Source of the DNA: Isoetes taiwanensis
Taxonomy: Eukaryota > Streptophyta > Lycopodiopsida > Isoetales > Isoetaceae
DNA: 64,000 nucleotides
Assembly (NCBI GenBank): GCA_021234155.1
Contig: JAJEKV010000094.1
Location: forward strand, 3,268,535-3,332,534
Direction: 5' to 3'
Shown here: piece after piece, positions 1 to 10,249 of the stretch
Layout of the letters: each line of letters starts with the position of its first letter
How positions within the stretch are numbered: position 1 is the stretch's first letter
Notes under the pieces: generated by a model
Told to the model about the DNA's origin: nothing
The model's database searches: none
The model's input: only the letters and a program-made list of their open reading frames with translations
Program-made: the position numbers and the translations under genes

Positions 1-600
1 CAAAAGAGGAACCTGTCTAGCGTAAAGGCTTGGTAGCCATTAAGCAGAAAAGGTCTCAACCTGCGGATCCCGGTCAATAGTATGAGGAACGGGGCCAAAG
101 ATCTTTGGTGTGTAAAAATTTCGATGGGGCGGAGTAAGTTGAGAGGTCTGGGAGCTGTGGTGTACAATTCAACCTCCTGGTGAGAGTTTTCAGCATTTCT
201 GTGGTCATATTCTCATCCGGTGAATAGAGTAATTTCTGTATCCTGAGCATGTCCATCCATTCTGCATGGCTGAAAATCGAGACGTACGCCTAGGTATTAT
301 GGGCTCTTCTTCTCTGGTCACATTGTCCCATTCGGCACTCCATCGTTTTCGCAACATCCAAGAGGTGAAGTTGGCCATGTCTGCTGTAGTAGCTCTTTGT
401 AAACAAAACCGTAAAGCGCTTCCCAAGGACTGCTTCTTTGTAAAAGCTATGCCTCCGAACTCTTTGTAATAAATCGAAACTCGGTCGGGAGCAAGAAGAA
501 TGATATCTCGCCTTTTAGGTTACTCGAGGTCATTAATTTTGCCATCCCATAATGATTTTTTGAATGCACCGTCACCAAAGGATGATGAGAGGAATTGATG
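1..600. other. No recognisable gene at left edge
   Basis: Only short overlapping reading frames occur here and none resembles a family I recognise. The stretch may be a fragment of an older element cut by the window edge. Confidence 0.4.
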
Positions 601-688
601 GGACCAGAGAATTTAAGGAAAAGGAAAGCATTTCAATAGAAAAGCTGTTCGAAGGATGTATGTATGTCGGGGAGAAGAGCGAGAGAAA

Positions 689-765
689 GTGAAACACGTG
701 GTGAAACATGTGGTGAAACACATGTCACCACATGTGGTGAAACATGTGGTGAAACATGTGGTGAA
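689..765. repeat. GTGGTGAAACATGT tandem and palindromic repeat
   Basis: A 14-15 bp unit (GTGGTGAAACATGT and variants) is repeated about five times, with one inverted block (CATGTCACCACATG) in the middle, so the array can fold back on itself. The same GTGGTG/CACCAC core recurs in the minisatellite at 2870-3400 and at 4423-4455. This suggests all three belong to one element that also carries the transposase-like gene. Confidence 0.8.
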
Positions 766-779
766 CACGGGGCATGTTA

Positions 780-1481
780 CATCGGGGACATCAAAATACA
801 ATTACATATTACATCGAAGCAAACATATTACATTGAAACAAGGGACATCAAAATACAATTGAGCATGGAATTGAGTTTCTTATATTATTCCCAAACAAGG
901 TAAGACACAACAACATATTCAAAATTTACGAATCATTTTCAACACAAGAATGTGTTCAGCTATTCTTCATCGGACATGCTATCTTCATCGGATAAAACCT
1001 CGGGCACGCGTTTTCTAGAATCTTTTCCTCATCTGCCTTGTCTAGCACATAAGATTCGAGCACCTTTCTTGATCTGCTGCATGGGAACTCGAATAGCACA
1101 AATTTGAGTAGAGAATACAAGTGACTTTGGCTCGTTTGTCAACAACTCATACATCACCTTTGACCGAGGGCTTCTTTCTATAGTAAATGCCCTCCACAAC
1201 GGTTTCACCTTTCATAAACAAGTTTCCATTCTGCTTGAAGTCATTTTCAACTTCAAATTTTGGCTTGGTGCATAGCAACATCCAAAATCTGAGAATCCTC
1301 CTCGTTCCTTTTAGGTGCGAAAGAACAAAGTCGTCTCTTTCTCTAAGTGCTTACGCAAATACATTTGCCAAGGTTGAGTATAGTGGCTGGGTAGACTTGC
1401 GGGTCTCTTCCACATCCGCATGAACATTGGAGGATGGTTCAACGACTACAAAGGTCCCATTCATCTACATACAATTCATTC
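780..1481. other. Non-coding flank downstream of the transposase-like gene
   Basis: I see no convincing coding sequence. A short direct repeat (ACATCAAAATACAATT) occurs near 790 and 846. The stretch lies 3' of the minus-strand gene ending at 1482 and is probably its 3' flank inside the same decayed element. Confidence 0.4.
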
Positions 1482-2210
1482 TCACACATGTCCCATTTTC
1501 CATCCAAACAATTCTTTTAAAAAACATGATAGCTTTACGGTATGTAGTAAGTGTTGGATTTCTATCTTGAATCCATGGACTGAATGAATTTGCCTGGTTT
1601 CTGGAATTGTCTCTGCACCCCAAGCCTTTTTCCTGTTGATATCCTCAGGTTTTATTTCCCAGAAGTATCTCCGAACTTTTCTTCCATTTTCAGTCCACTC
1701 AGATGTACCACATTGAAATTGTTTCTCTGCAATTTTCACCACATCATGGGCATTATCTAGTTTAATGTCAGGATGTTTAAGCTGTAGACCTCGTATCCAT
1801 CTTTTCAATTCTGCTGCCTTCCCATCATGTTCACCTTTTCCATGGTTTGATCCAAAGAAGTTCCACATCATGTTGACCTCTGTATCACAACTGTACCTTC
1901 CAACAAAATAAAATGATCTGGCTGCTTTGAATTGTGATGCAGCACCATCTGAAAATACATAGTGCTGTTTGGGGACATTGCCTTTCTGCTTTAAGTACTC
2001 AAAATGTTTCATAAAACAATGTTGAACAAAAAGTGTGTCATGTTCCCTATCATCCGACACATAGTAGTGTGTTTCCTTCTCAATGGTGTCTATCTGTGGA
2101 TCAACCTGATAGGTTATTTGAACAAATATAGTTATCTGGTTGTTGACCCAGCGCATGGACTGAACTTCATTCTGCTCCTTAAAAGTATAATTCTCTACGA
2201 AGTCAACCAC
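1482..2210 (-). pseudogene. Transposase-like protein, C-terminal RNase-H-like part
   Basis: This 242-residue frame carries the conserved part of a widespread eukaryotic transposon protein. Visible motifs are DFVENY near the start, FSDGAASQFK (acidic SDG) in the middle, and WNFFGSNHGKGEHDG with a following K/R-rich helix. In this family such acidic and histidine motifs are thought to form a DDE/RNase-H-type catalytic core that would cut and join DNA in the nucleus. The frame joins, with a shift near 2200, to the upstream piece at 2195-2431, so the gene as read is broken. It ends in a stop at 1482. Sola-type transposons are one possible home, but I cannot fix the superfamily by eye. Confidence 0.6.
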
Positions 2211-2431
2211 GGATAGGTAAGCATCTCGGGTAAGTTATCAAGGAGTTCTTTGTACTGGCCTGCCTGCCACTTATATCTGAAGTTGTGTAAAGGAAATTTT
2301 GGAAGCTTCTCCAACATTTTGTTCACCAGTGGAAGACTTGCAGTTTCATTGTGTTGGTGAACGAGCTTAGACTTCTTGCTGCCATCTCTGAAATTACGGT
2401 TTTCATAGTCTAGGTATTCCCACTTCACCAT
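2195..2431 (-). pseudogene. Transposase-like protein, central fragment
   Basis: The 78-residue frame (…LVHQHNETASLPLVNKMLEK…LPEMLTYPWLTS) overlaps the next downstream frame by 16 bp and leads directly into its DFVENY motif after a frame change. Just upstream (2440-2520), cysteine- and histidine-bearing frames look like a CxxC…CPH zinc-binding patch. It is the middle of the gene covering 1482-4232. Confidence 0.5.
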
Positions 2432-2543
2432 GCCACTATCACTAGATTGTTCATGTGGGCAGATAGGGAACTTCTTAATCCCACACTCTTTACACTCACC
2501 CAGAATGCATTCCCTCTTATGGTAAGGTTGGAAGCTAGTTTTC

Positions 2544-2852
2544 TCACATAAAATTTGTGCTACTTATTTTGTATTCAGACGCCCTGCATTCACCATATAT
2601 GTCTGACCTGCAAAGCTGACAAGTGCAGCTGCAGCTTTTTGGGTGCTTAGTTCTCATACTATTGAAGCCATCTATTAGCATCTGCATTCTAACATGGTAT
2701 ATACAGCAGCAACTATTGAAGTCCTTTACTTTTACAACAAACCATGGTTTCAGCTTTTCAAACATCCTCTGTTTGGTCATAACACTAGGATGTTCCGTCT
2801 TGAATTTCCTGAACAATTGCAACTGCAAGGAAGATAACAAGGTGATCAGCAT
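2544..2852 (-). pseudogene. Transposase-like protein, Cys-rich fragment
   Basis: Residues FKTEHPSVMTKQRMFEKLKP followed by a SCCCIYHVRMQ motif match the order seen in the same transposon family: a helical EHP…F..LKP segment, then a CCC.YH zinc-like patch. A second Cys cluster (CSCTCQLC…GEC) follows. The upstream end runs into the minisatellite at 2870, which separates this piece from the N-terminal fragments. Confidence 0.5.
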
Positions 2853-2869
2853 ATTTATTGCACACTACA

Positions 2870-3400
2870 TTTTCCACCACACTAGGCACCACATAGCATA
2901 TATTACAGACATTCATCTTACACCTCCTTATTCACCACACTAGGCACCACAACGCATATATTACATAATTTATTGTACACCATATTTTTCACCACACTAG
3001 GCACCACATAGCATATATTACAGACATTCATCTTACACCTCGTTATTCACCACACTAGGCATCACATAGAATATATTACAGCATTTATTTTACACCATAT
3101 TATTCACCACACTAGGCACCACTGGCACCACACTAGACACCACACTAGGCACCACACCATGTTATTCACCACACTAGGGACCACATAGCATATATTACAG
3201 CATTTATTTTACACCATGTTATTCACCACACTAGGCACCACATAGCATATATTACAGCATGTATTTTACACCATGTTATTCACCACACTAGGCACCACAA
3301 AGCATATATTGACAGCATTTATTTCACACCACGTGCCTCACCACAGCAACCACATATCACAAGCAATCACTAACCACATACCACATACCACATTAACAAT
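2870..3400. repeat. CACCACACTAGGCACCACAT minisatellite
   Basis: A unit of roughly 60-65 bp, containing CACCACACTAGGCACCACAT and AGCATATATTACAG, is repeated about eight times with small changes and internal slips. It lies between coding fragments of the transposase-like gene, so it may be an expanded intron or a later insertion. There are no unique spacers between units. Confidence 0.85.
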
Positions 3401-3490
3401 AAAAAATGTGGTGAAGATGAAGAAATGAAATAACATGTGATTCTTCCAGATAGTGAGTGGCATGATCCTCTCTTACATTTAGTTTCAATC

Positions 3491-3754
3491 TTAGAACTTA
3501 ACATCCTTTGCATTTGGAGAGACCCTCTTGTTTCGGTCCAAAATTCTTTTCACAAGTTCTATGACAGAATTGGGAATTGCATCTGCTCTTCTAACTCTTT
3601 TGTACAAAACCCATTTCCCCCCTTTGCAATCTATCTCTTCCCTCTTCAATTTTGCTTTGGTAAGATTCCTAGGATGAACACCCAGCAGTTTACCAAAACC
3701 CCGAGCACTGACAGGATTAGTACTTTCGGTATTAATGCTTCCTCTTACGGCCAT
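3491..3754 (-). pseudogene. Transposase-like protein, N-terminal helix fragment
   Basis: The 87-residue frame has the pattern ARGFGKLLGVHPRNLTKAKLKR, a basic linker, then SVIELVKRILDRNKRVSPNAKD. This resembles a helix-turn-helix-like N-terminal region (…TLxKAxxRR…RVSPNxKD) seen upstream of the Cys-rich part in the same family. It would bind DNA in an intact transposase. It sits in the right order and strand relative to 2544-2852. Confidence 0.5.
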
Positions 3755-3938
3755 AGCAAGGCAACTACTCTTGGCTGCTAAAAAGCTGTCATTCTTTGTT
3801 AGACTTCTTCACAAGTTGAATGGAAGCCACCCAGGTTGCTGACCACAATGCTCTTGGCTTGCAAATCTTTCAGCTCTTAAGCCAAGTCAGCCGTCCATTG
3901 TGTCATCCTGCGGATAATCTAGTAAAACCTCTTTCTTA

Positions 3939-4232
3939 TCATTTGTTAGACAAGCCTTTAGTGGTGCTATGAAATGAAGATAACAATTTTAATACCATCC
4001 GATGCCTAGTAGAGGCCGTTCTGGTGGATCCTCCCTCTGCTGATGCAATTTTTGCTAATTCTTCTTTAGCTTCCCTTTGTCTTTTCCTTTGGCGTCTTTT
4101 ATGATCCCGTTCTTGTTCTGGAGTTCTCTTTCTCTTACCTGTGCTCCGGTTTGATATTTTAGGCAGATTTGCTTCCAAATTAAATGATTGAAGGTATGAA
4201 CCGGATTGATCCACAACCGGATTAAGCGCCAT
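3939..4232 (-). pseudogene. Putative N-terminus of the transposase-like gene
   Basis: The 97-residue frame is rich in K/R/E, with a nuclear-localisation-like run (TGKRKRTPEQERDHKRRQRK). It precedes the HTH-like fragment on the same strand at a distance compatible with one gene. I cannot match it to a named domain, so the link to the gene is positional. Confidence 0.35.
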
Positions 4233-4432
4233 AGCCGTGTGCTTCAGGAAAGGCGCGGGTGGGTCGTGGGTTTAGAAATCGGTTCGGTGGAGATTGGAAT
4301 GGGACGGGTGGCGTAGAAAATTGGAATGGGACGGGTGGCGTAGGAATCGGGTTGTTGCAGTTCAAGAAATGATTGAATCCGGGCAGTACATGCACTAGGC
4401 GCCAAACAAACATTTAAAATCGCACCACAAAT

Positions 4433-4912
4433 TTGATATCTCCCACCACATTTTTAGGGGGGACAGGGGGGACACCCAGGGTGTTCCACTACAACATGCT
4501 TTCACCCAGATCATTTGCAAGTGTAGGCAATAGAGCTAAGCAAGTGTTGGAGCTTGTCCACTCAGATCTTTGTGGACCAACAGAGGTGTCTGCGTGCCTT
4601 GGTAAGGCAGTATATTTCATCACGTTTATTGATGATTTTAGTCGGAAAACAATTGTCTATTTTCTAACCAAGAAAAGTGATGCTCTTGAGGCTTTCAAAT
4701 TGTATAAAGCATGTGTAGAAAATCAGACAGGGAGGAAGATCAAGCAATTGCGCACTGATGGTGGTGGAGAGTCAGGCAGGGATTCAGCATCAATGCACAA
4801 CGAGGGCTACTCCTCAACAAAACGGTGTTGCGAAGAGGAAGAATCGCACTTTGTGCAATGCGGCAAGAAGTATGCTTGCCGAAAGTCATTTGCCAAAGCA
4901 TTTTTGGGCTGA
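4433..4912 (+). pseudogene. Ty1/copia integrase, N-terminal part
   Basis: From about residue 24 the frame reads as a copia integrase core: RAKQVLELVHSDLCGP (first catalytic Asp), a YFITFIDDFSRK strand and LRTDGGGE (second Asp). The homology starts abruptly near 4500, so gag, protease and the zinc-binding part of integrase are missing. After DGGGE the frame loses homology and continuity passes to the overlapping frame at 4758, a frameshift plus a short deletion. The element is 5'-truncated and cannot be autonomous. Confidence 0.85.
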
Positions 4913-6917
4913 TGCAATTGCTGCAGCAGTTCACGTGCAAAACAGATTGACCACAGTTGCCTTGGATAATGAGATGACTCCAGAAGAAGCTTGGTCTGGA
5001 GAGAAACCGGATGTTTCTCATTTGCGCACCTTTGGATGTACCGCTTATGTACATGTTCCTGAGCATTTGCGCAGAAAATTTGATGCCCGTAGCACCAAAT
5101 GCACTTTCATTGGCTATGCACCTAATCATAAAGCATACTTGTTGTGGGATCAAGAGCGGAAAAAGGTATACACCAGCTCAGAAGTAGTTTTTGATGAGTC
5201 AAATTCTATGTGTATTGATCCACTTGCAGATGGAAACTTCATTCAAGACAAATATCTTGTTCTTGATGATCCTCCACTCGTTGAGCTTCAAGATTTGGGG
5301 CTGAACCAGCAGCAAGATGTGCCTTTGCCAGCAGATGTGCAACAACCCATCAATGATGATCCACCTCATAATCAAGTTCTTCCTTATCCTCGGCTCATTG
5401 GAATGCCCCCTCCTCCTGATCAACCGTTGCCACCACGTAGCAGAACACCTTCTCGTAAAGTTCTTGAAAATGTTGAACTTAATTTGGTTGAATGGTGTTG
5501 CTTGGCAGTGCAAGGTAAACCAGCAAGCATTGAGGAAGCATGGGCTTCTTCTGAAGCTTTACATTGGAAACGGGCAGCTGAGGTAGAGCTCGCATCCATG
5601 GATGCAAACCAGGTATGGAAACTTGCTGATTTGCCCATTGGGCGCAAAGCAGTGGATTGCAAATGGCTATTCACAAAAAAGTACAAGGCTGATGGCAGCC
5701 TTGACAAGTATAAGGCTAGGCTAGTTGCTCGAGGTTTCAGCCAAGTCAAAGGTCTTGATTATGATGAGACATTTTCACCGGTAGTGAGAATGAATAGCTT
5801 GCGTGTTTTGCTTGCCTTAGGAGCCAAATTGGAATGGGAAATTCATCAAATGGATGTGGATACGGCATTCCTGAATGGAGATCTTCTTGAGGACATCTAT
5901 ATGCTGCAACCTCCAGGTTTTGAACTACCCGGCCACGAAAACAAGGTATGTAAACTCCGGAAGGCCATTTATGGCTTAAAGCAGGCGTCTCGGGTTTGGT
6001 ACAAGAAGTTTGATGATGCACTTAAGCATGAAGGATTTCAGGTTGCTACAACAGATTCTAATGTCTACATCAAGTGCATGGGAGGTATGTATTTGATTTT
6101 AGTGCTATATGTGGATGATATGCTTGCAATGGGCAGCAATCTTCTTGATGTTCAAGCACTTAAATCTCAACTAGCTAGCAAGTTTAAGATGAAAGATTTG
6201 GGTGCAGCTAGCTCTTTCTTGGGTATGCAGATACATCGTGATAGGAAGAAGAGGCTAATTCATATCAGCCAACCTCAGTATGCTGAATTTTTGCTTGAGC
6301 AATTTCGCATGGCAGATTGTAAGCCTGTTTCCACGCCAATGGAAGCTGGCCTCAAATTGTTTGAAGATGAACCTGTTTGTGATAATGCGCAGTCATCTTC
6401 TCTACCATATAGGCAGCTTGTTGGGAGTTTGATGTATCTTATGACCATAGCACGACCTGATCTTTGTTTTGCTGTGATTGCATTGAGTCAGTTTAACCAC
6501 TGTTATGAGTTAAAGCATTGGCAGCTAGCAAAGCGTGTTCTTCGCTATTTGCAAGGAACAAAAGAGTATGGAATCTGTTATTATGATAACGGATCAGCAA
6601 GTCTTCATGCATTTACTGATGCAAGTTGGGGCAACAACATGGATTCTCATTCCACTACAGGTAGCACATGCATGTTTTATGGAGGTGCAGTAGGCTGGAT
6701 AAGCAAAAAACAATCTGTTGTAGCACGATCTTCAGCAGAGGCAGAATACATTGCCTTATCTACTGGAGTTGCAGATCTTATTTGGTATGACCACTTGCTT
6801 AATGATGTTGGTATTTCTGCGCAGCAACGTATTCATGTTTATGTGGACAACCAAAGTTGCATGAAAATGGCAGAGCGACCAGGACATCATCCTCGGACAA
6901 AGCAATCATTTCATTAA
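4758..6917 (+). pseudogene. Ty1/copia integrase end, reverse transcriptase and RNase H
   Basis: This 719-residue frame carries the integrase C-terminal half (residues 1-120), a proline-rich linker (about 180-235), the copia RT domain (about 275-520; AFLNGDL and YVDD at 451-454) and RNase H (about 610-719; TDASWG, SSAEAEYIA). The third catalytic residue of the integrase is altered: the motif after TPQQNG reads VAKRKN, with Lys where Glu is invariant (codon 4833-4835). At the 3' end the frame stops at 6917 before the last conserved strand; an in-frame-like tail with TGAMVADIFTKPLG continues in another frame to about 7020. Both defects indicate a dead copy. Confidence 0.9.
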
Positions 6918-7042
6918 TCTATTTGCCCACAGGTGCAATGGTTGCAGATATCTTTACTAAGCCACTGGGCACACAAAAGTTTGTACAGTTTAGATCAGCA
7001 CTTGGTGTTATACCATTGCAGTAGCTTCAGATTATCCAGCTT

Positions 7043-7052
7043 GAAAGGGGAG
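7043..7052 (+). other. Polypurine tract of the copia element
   Basis: GAAAGGGGAG lies directly before the LTR start, where plus-strand priming occurs in LTR retrotransposons. Confidence 0.8.
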
Positions 7053-7267
7053 TGTTAGAATATTCAAGCTGTACATTAGATACATTGATGTACATTAGAT
7101 ACATTGATGTACATTAGAAGTACATCATGTACATCTCTGGCCTTTGGCCTTCTGTTTCCGACTGTTGGCCTTTCAGTGCCATTCATTCCATGTACTTATA
7201 GATTACATGCAATACATAGAACATCCAGATTGTTCCTATTCTATCATAGCTGATACGTTTTCCAACA
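7053..7267 (+). repeat. Short 3' LTR of the copia element
   Basis: The 215-bp segment begins TGTTAGAA and ends TTCCAACA, a near-perfect short inverted repeat with TG…CA ends. It holds a triple direct repeat of GTACATTAGATACATTGAT near 7070-7120. The right border is inferred from the CA end; there is no second LTR to confirm it. Confidence 0.75.
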
Positions 7268-7762
7268 CTTCTTTGGCATGGCCATTTATCAAATTAATCC
7301 ATAGTTATGGTAGTCCATCCTTGTTGCATCTGTTTTTCTTTAATATGACAAATGCTTTTTATCGCGGAATTTGTTATGCACTATGCAAGTATTTGGAAGG
7401 AGTTTTTGAAAATGTGATAAATGATGTTTGAAGTGTTGCATGGAGCTACAATTTTCCATGCATATCCTACAATTTGCTATGCAAATCAAATGTGTTTTTC
7501 ACTAATTTCAATTTATGAACACAAGAGCATTACAGTATAAGTGGATAATTTGCAATTCCCGTTAACAAAAGATGTTATGTAATCTAATACTAAGTGTTCT
7601 TCGTGATGACCTGCGCAAGTTGGAGATTAGAGTATGGGAAGAGCTCTGGAAAAAATCTTTCACTCTTCAAGAGCTCAAACCACACAAAAGTTAATGGGTT
7701 CCAGCAAGTTAAGTTTACACGTAAGTAGGAACAAAAAGGAATGTAATGGGAAATACAAAAAA
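7268..7762. other. Intergenic spacer
   Basis: AT-rich, without supported coding sequence. It is the 3' flank of the GIL1-like gene, which ends at 7763 on the minus strand. A polyadenylation region is expected here but no single signal stands out. Confidence 0.5.
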
Positions 7763-8941
7763 TCAGGCCATTCTGAGATTAAGAGACTCGTGAAGCTTTG
7801 GATAGACACAGCTTTTAAAGGCTTGATCTCGAACACGAAATCCAGGTATTACCATAAATCCGACAACTTGCTCTATTTGAAATCCATCCTCATCAACCAC
7901 GCTGACGCTCTCCATAAATCGAGCATCAAATGGAGCGCCATCACTGAACCTGAGCACAGTAGCAGGGCTGGGATAAAAACTGAATGCAACTTTGTGAATC
8001 AGCCAAACTTGTTTTGCCAACTTCGAAAAAGATTCAGTAACTATCACTGATTTCTCTAAATCATTTCTTATTTCAAGCATTAAGTTTGACCACTTCGAAG
8101 AGCAAAACTTCTCCAGATTACCTCTTCTTTCAAGCTTTAACCACTTCGAAGAGCAAAACTTGTAAAATGAAGAATCCTTCAACATATCCTGGACGCTGGC
8201 TTCTCGGAATAGCTCATAGGTTTTAAAAGCCTGCTTTCTCAGCTCTGCTGGGTCTGCCACAGTACAATATCCATCATTTATGCCAAAATCATCATTCTCA
8301 AATCCGCGGAATAATGTTCTGCAAACTATGGATGCAATAAAATACAGCCGGTGCGTTCTCTTAGCAAATATATGAGCGTATTGGCAGGGTTCAACATGGG
8401 GTTGAATAACCTTTGCAAAGGATAATGCAGCCTCTGTTACCCGAGTGATCATGGTCTGTAAAAGAGTAGGAGTGGCAGATGAATCAGAATAAAAATTTCC
8501 AGGATTCTGCACGGCATTTGCAGACTCGATCTCGTCAATTCTGCGCTGAAGGTTCTGATTCAACCTCCTACACTCTGAGAGATCTTCCTCCAGAGCGTTT
8601 CGTAGCTTATGCTTCTGCTTCTGGCTCACCCAATTAATCAAGGCGTTTCCAGGATTTGAAGCTTCAATCTCGTTAATTCTGCGCCGGAGTTTCTCATTTG
8701 AGCTCCTACACTCTGAGAGATCCTCTTCCAGAGCTTTCCGAGCCCTCTGCTCCTCGCTGTGAGCTCTTTTCAAATTCTGCAGTTGGCAAGTTAGTTCAGA
8801 AATTCTGGCCTCAGATTCCTGCTTTTCTTGTGCAGAAGACTCTTGGAATTTACGCAGCTGATCCTCTAAAGTTCGGCTGCCAACGATTAACTCGTTAGAC
8901 CATTGCCGCCAATTCTTAAGGATCGACAAAACAGCCCCCAT
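7763..8941 (-). CDS. GIL1/IRKI-like (DUF641) coiled-coil protein
   Basis: A 392-residue protein of the plant GRAVITROPIC IN THE LIGHT 1 / IRK-interacting family. Residues 25-145 are charged coiled coil. From about 160 to 380 the family domain is visible: HVEPCQYAHIFAKRTHRLYF, a KFCSSKW block, KQVWLIHKVAFSF, ESVSVVDEDGF and the terminal VGFMVIPGFRV. Family members act in light or hormone-dependent growth signalling, often at the membrane. I chose the Met at 8941 over one 50 codons upstream because it opens the coiled coil and gives MGAVLS, an N-myristoylation-type start (G2, S6). Two internal duplications are seen: residues 70-99 with 116-149 (ALEEDLSECR blocks), and FCSSKW at 262 and 279 (a 51-bp in-frame repeat). 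The frame is intact and seems intronless. Confidence 0.8.
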   Translation of the reverse strand: MGAVLSILKNWRQWSNELIVGSRTLEDQLRKFQESSAQEKQESEARISELTCQLQNLKRAHSEEQRARKALEEDLSECRSSNEKLRRRINEIEASNPGNALINWVSQKQKHKLRNALEEDLSECRRLNQNLQRRIDEIESANAVQNPGNFYSDSSATPTLLQTMITRVTEAALSFAKVIQPHVEPCQYAHIFAKRTHRLYFIASIVCRTLFRGFENDDFGINDGYCTVADPAELRKQAFKTYELFREASVQDMLKDSSFYKFCSSKWLKLERRGNLEKFCSSKWSNLMLEIRNDLEKSVIVTESFSKLAKQVWLIHKVAFSFYPSPATVLRFSDGAPFDARFMESVSVVDEDGFQIEQVVGFMVIPGFRVRDQAFKSCVYPKLHESLNLRMA

Positions 8942-9638
8942 CGTGCAAATCCTTAAGAAAAAAAGGCGAAAGAGAGTGCGGCGAGCATAAAATCTAAATT
9001 GCCTAGAGCTCAGGGGCGAATCACTACAAGATCTTGTCATTTTTATCCGGCAACACCAAGGTAAAGCTAGGCTCTGTAAGTTAGACAGCAAAGCAGGGAG
9101 TCGATTGAAAAATAATCCCGCCGAGAAGGAATAGAGGACACAAGCTTGAATTCTGATGTTTGCGCTACCTTATGAATGTGTTTTGCTCGCCGGAACTGCC
9201 ATAGCTATGAAGAAGCGGAACCCATAACAAGATCTCCATAGCCGGAGGAACAAGAACTCGCCATAGCCAGTAAATCTGAGTCTAATAGCTTGCGATAGGC
9301 TGCTTAATCTTGCAGCGAAGAAAATGAGTCTAATCCGGCAAAGGAGAATATCAGAGAAATCTAAGCGTGAAATTAGCTTCGGCCGTTTTAGGGGCAAGAA
9401 ATTGGTCCATTCATGAATCAAAGTGCTCGCCATAGCTGTTCAGGCAAGAATTTCCGCCATAGCTGATATAGATCCTATCCATTTTCCTTCTGGCAAAGAA
9501 GATCAGTGAAGAGACGAGTGAGAAACTAAGGATTACATCAGATGCAGCTTCAACAGAAAATATAAACAAGTTCTATGGAAAATCTGAACTAGCCTGAGGT
9601 GGAAGGGTCGAAGAAACAGAGTCAAACAGCTCTGCACG
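8942..9638 (-). promoter_or_regulatory. 5' region of the GIL1-like gene with GCCATAGC repeats
   Basis: The octamer GCCATAGC or a one-base variant recurs at about 9197, 9239, 9262, 9430 and 9461. It lies in the 260-520 bp upstream of the chosen start, within the likely promoter or 5' UTR. Spacing is irregular, so it is not a simple tandem array. I cannot assign a factor. The right end abuts the TIR element beginning at 9639. Confidence 0.4.
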
Positions 9639-10112
9639 GCTCAAGATATATCTACCCTGGATTCGGGGATCCCGGAGCTCGAGATCCCGTCCTCCGGAAT
9701 CCCCAGGCGTTCTCGACGGGATCCGTTCGGGGACCCCGTTTTCCCGTACTGACACATGCACGTACCTGTCAGGTCGATCCGGGCCGTCCGAAACCCCGTC
9801 GAATCTCCGCCGTCCGCAGAGATCCCCTCCTCCGGGATCACGCTCGGTGATCCCCTCCTCTCACGGGGATCCGAGGGCACGAGTAGATATCCTCTCCAGA
9901 TCGGCCGTGGTGATCCCTCCTCAGGGATCACGCTTCGGTGATCCCCCACTCCTCCGGATCACGGGGCCGGTGGATATTCTCTCGATATAGGCCACAGTGA
10001 TCCCCTCCTCACGGGATCACGAGGGCACTGTTCGATATCCTCTCCCGATATCGGCCCGTGGTGATCCCCTCCTCCGGATCACATCGTGGCGAGTGATCCA
10101 TCCTCGGGATCA
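9639..10112 (+). repeat. Left terminal inverted repeat
   Basis: After about 180 bp of unique TIR sequence, seven copies of the hairpin motif GTGATCCC…GGGATCAC occur at 9821, 9847, 9910, 9938, 9997, 10060 and 10093. They are separated by a GATATCCTCTCC-containing spacer. Several copies have small deletions (GGATCAC for GGGATCAC). It pairs with 14621-15119. Confidence 0.8.
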
Positions 10113-10249
10113 CCTCCCCGACCCGTTATCCGCCAGCGGCGGACCTGCCCGATATGCCCGCGATGCCGTGGGCGTGTCAAATCGTGGCCGTCGGTTATCT
10201 CGCCTTCCGGAATCACGTCCGTGCAATTCTGAGCCGTCCACGTGGTAGC

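Larger units (their letters stand above)
4500..7267 (+). mobile_element. 5'-truncated Ty1/copia retrotransposon
   Basis: The order integrase, reverse transcriptase, RNase H, polypurine tract, LTR is that of Ty1/copia. No 5' LTR or gag is present, and the left limit is a homology break near 4500 next to the older transposase-like region. The 3' end is intact: a purine tract at 7043-7052 is followed by an LTR starting TGTTAGAA. The single LTR means age cannot be estimated. Confidence 0.85.

Noticed and set aside
613-903. Cys/Thr-rich repeat peptides
   Set aside because: They are translations of the GTGGTGAAACATGT microsatellite in different frames.
2870-3400. CRISPR-like regular repeats
   Set aside because: Units are contiguous and degenerate with no unique spacers, and the DNA is eukaryotic. 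It is a minisatellite.
4433-4500. 5' LTR of the copia element
   Set aside because: The TGTTAGAA LTR start and its TACATTAG repeats do not occur upstream; integrase homology simply begins near 4500.
9599-10248. Overlapping GC-rich reading frames in the left TIR (also 14306-15106 in the right)
   Set aside because: They follow the hairpin repeat and are open on both strands because of composition.
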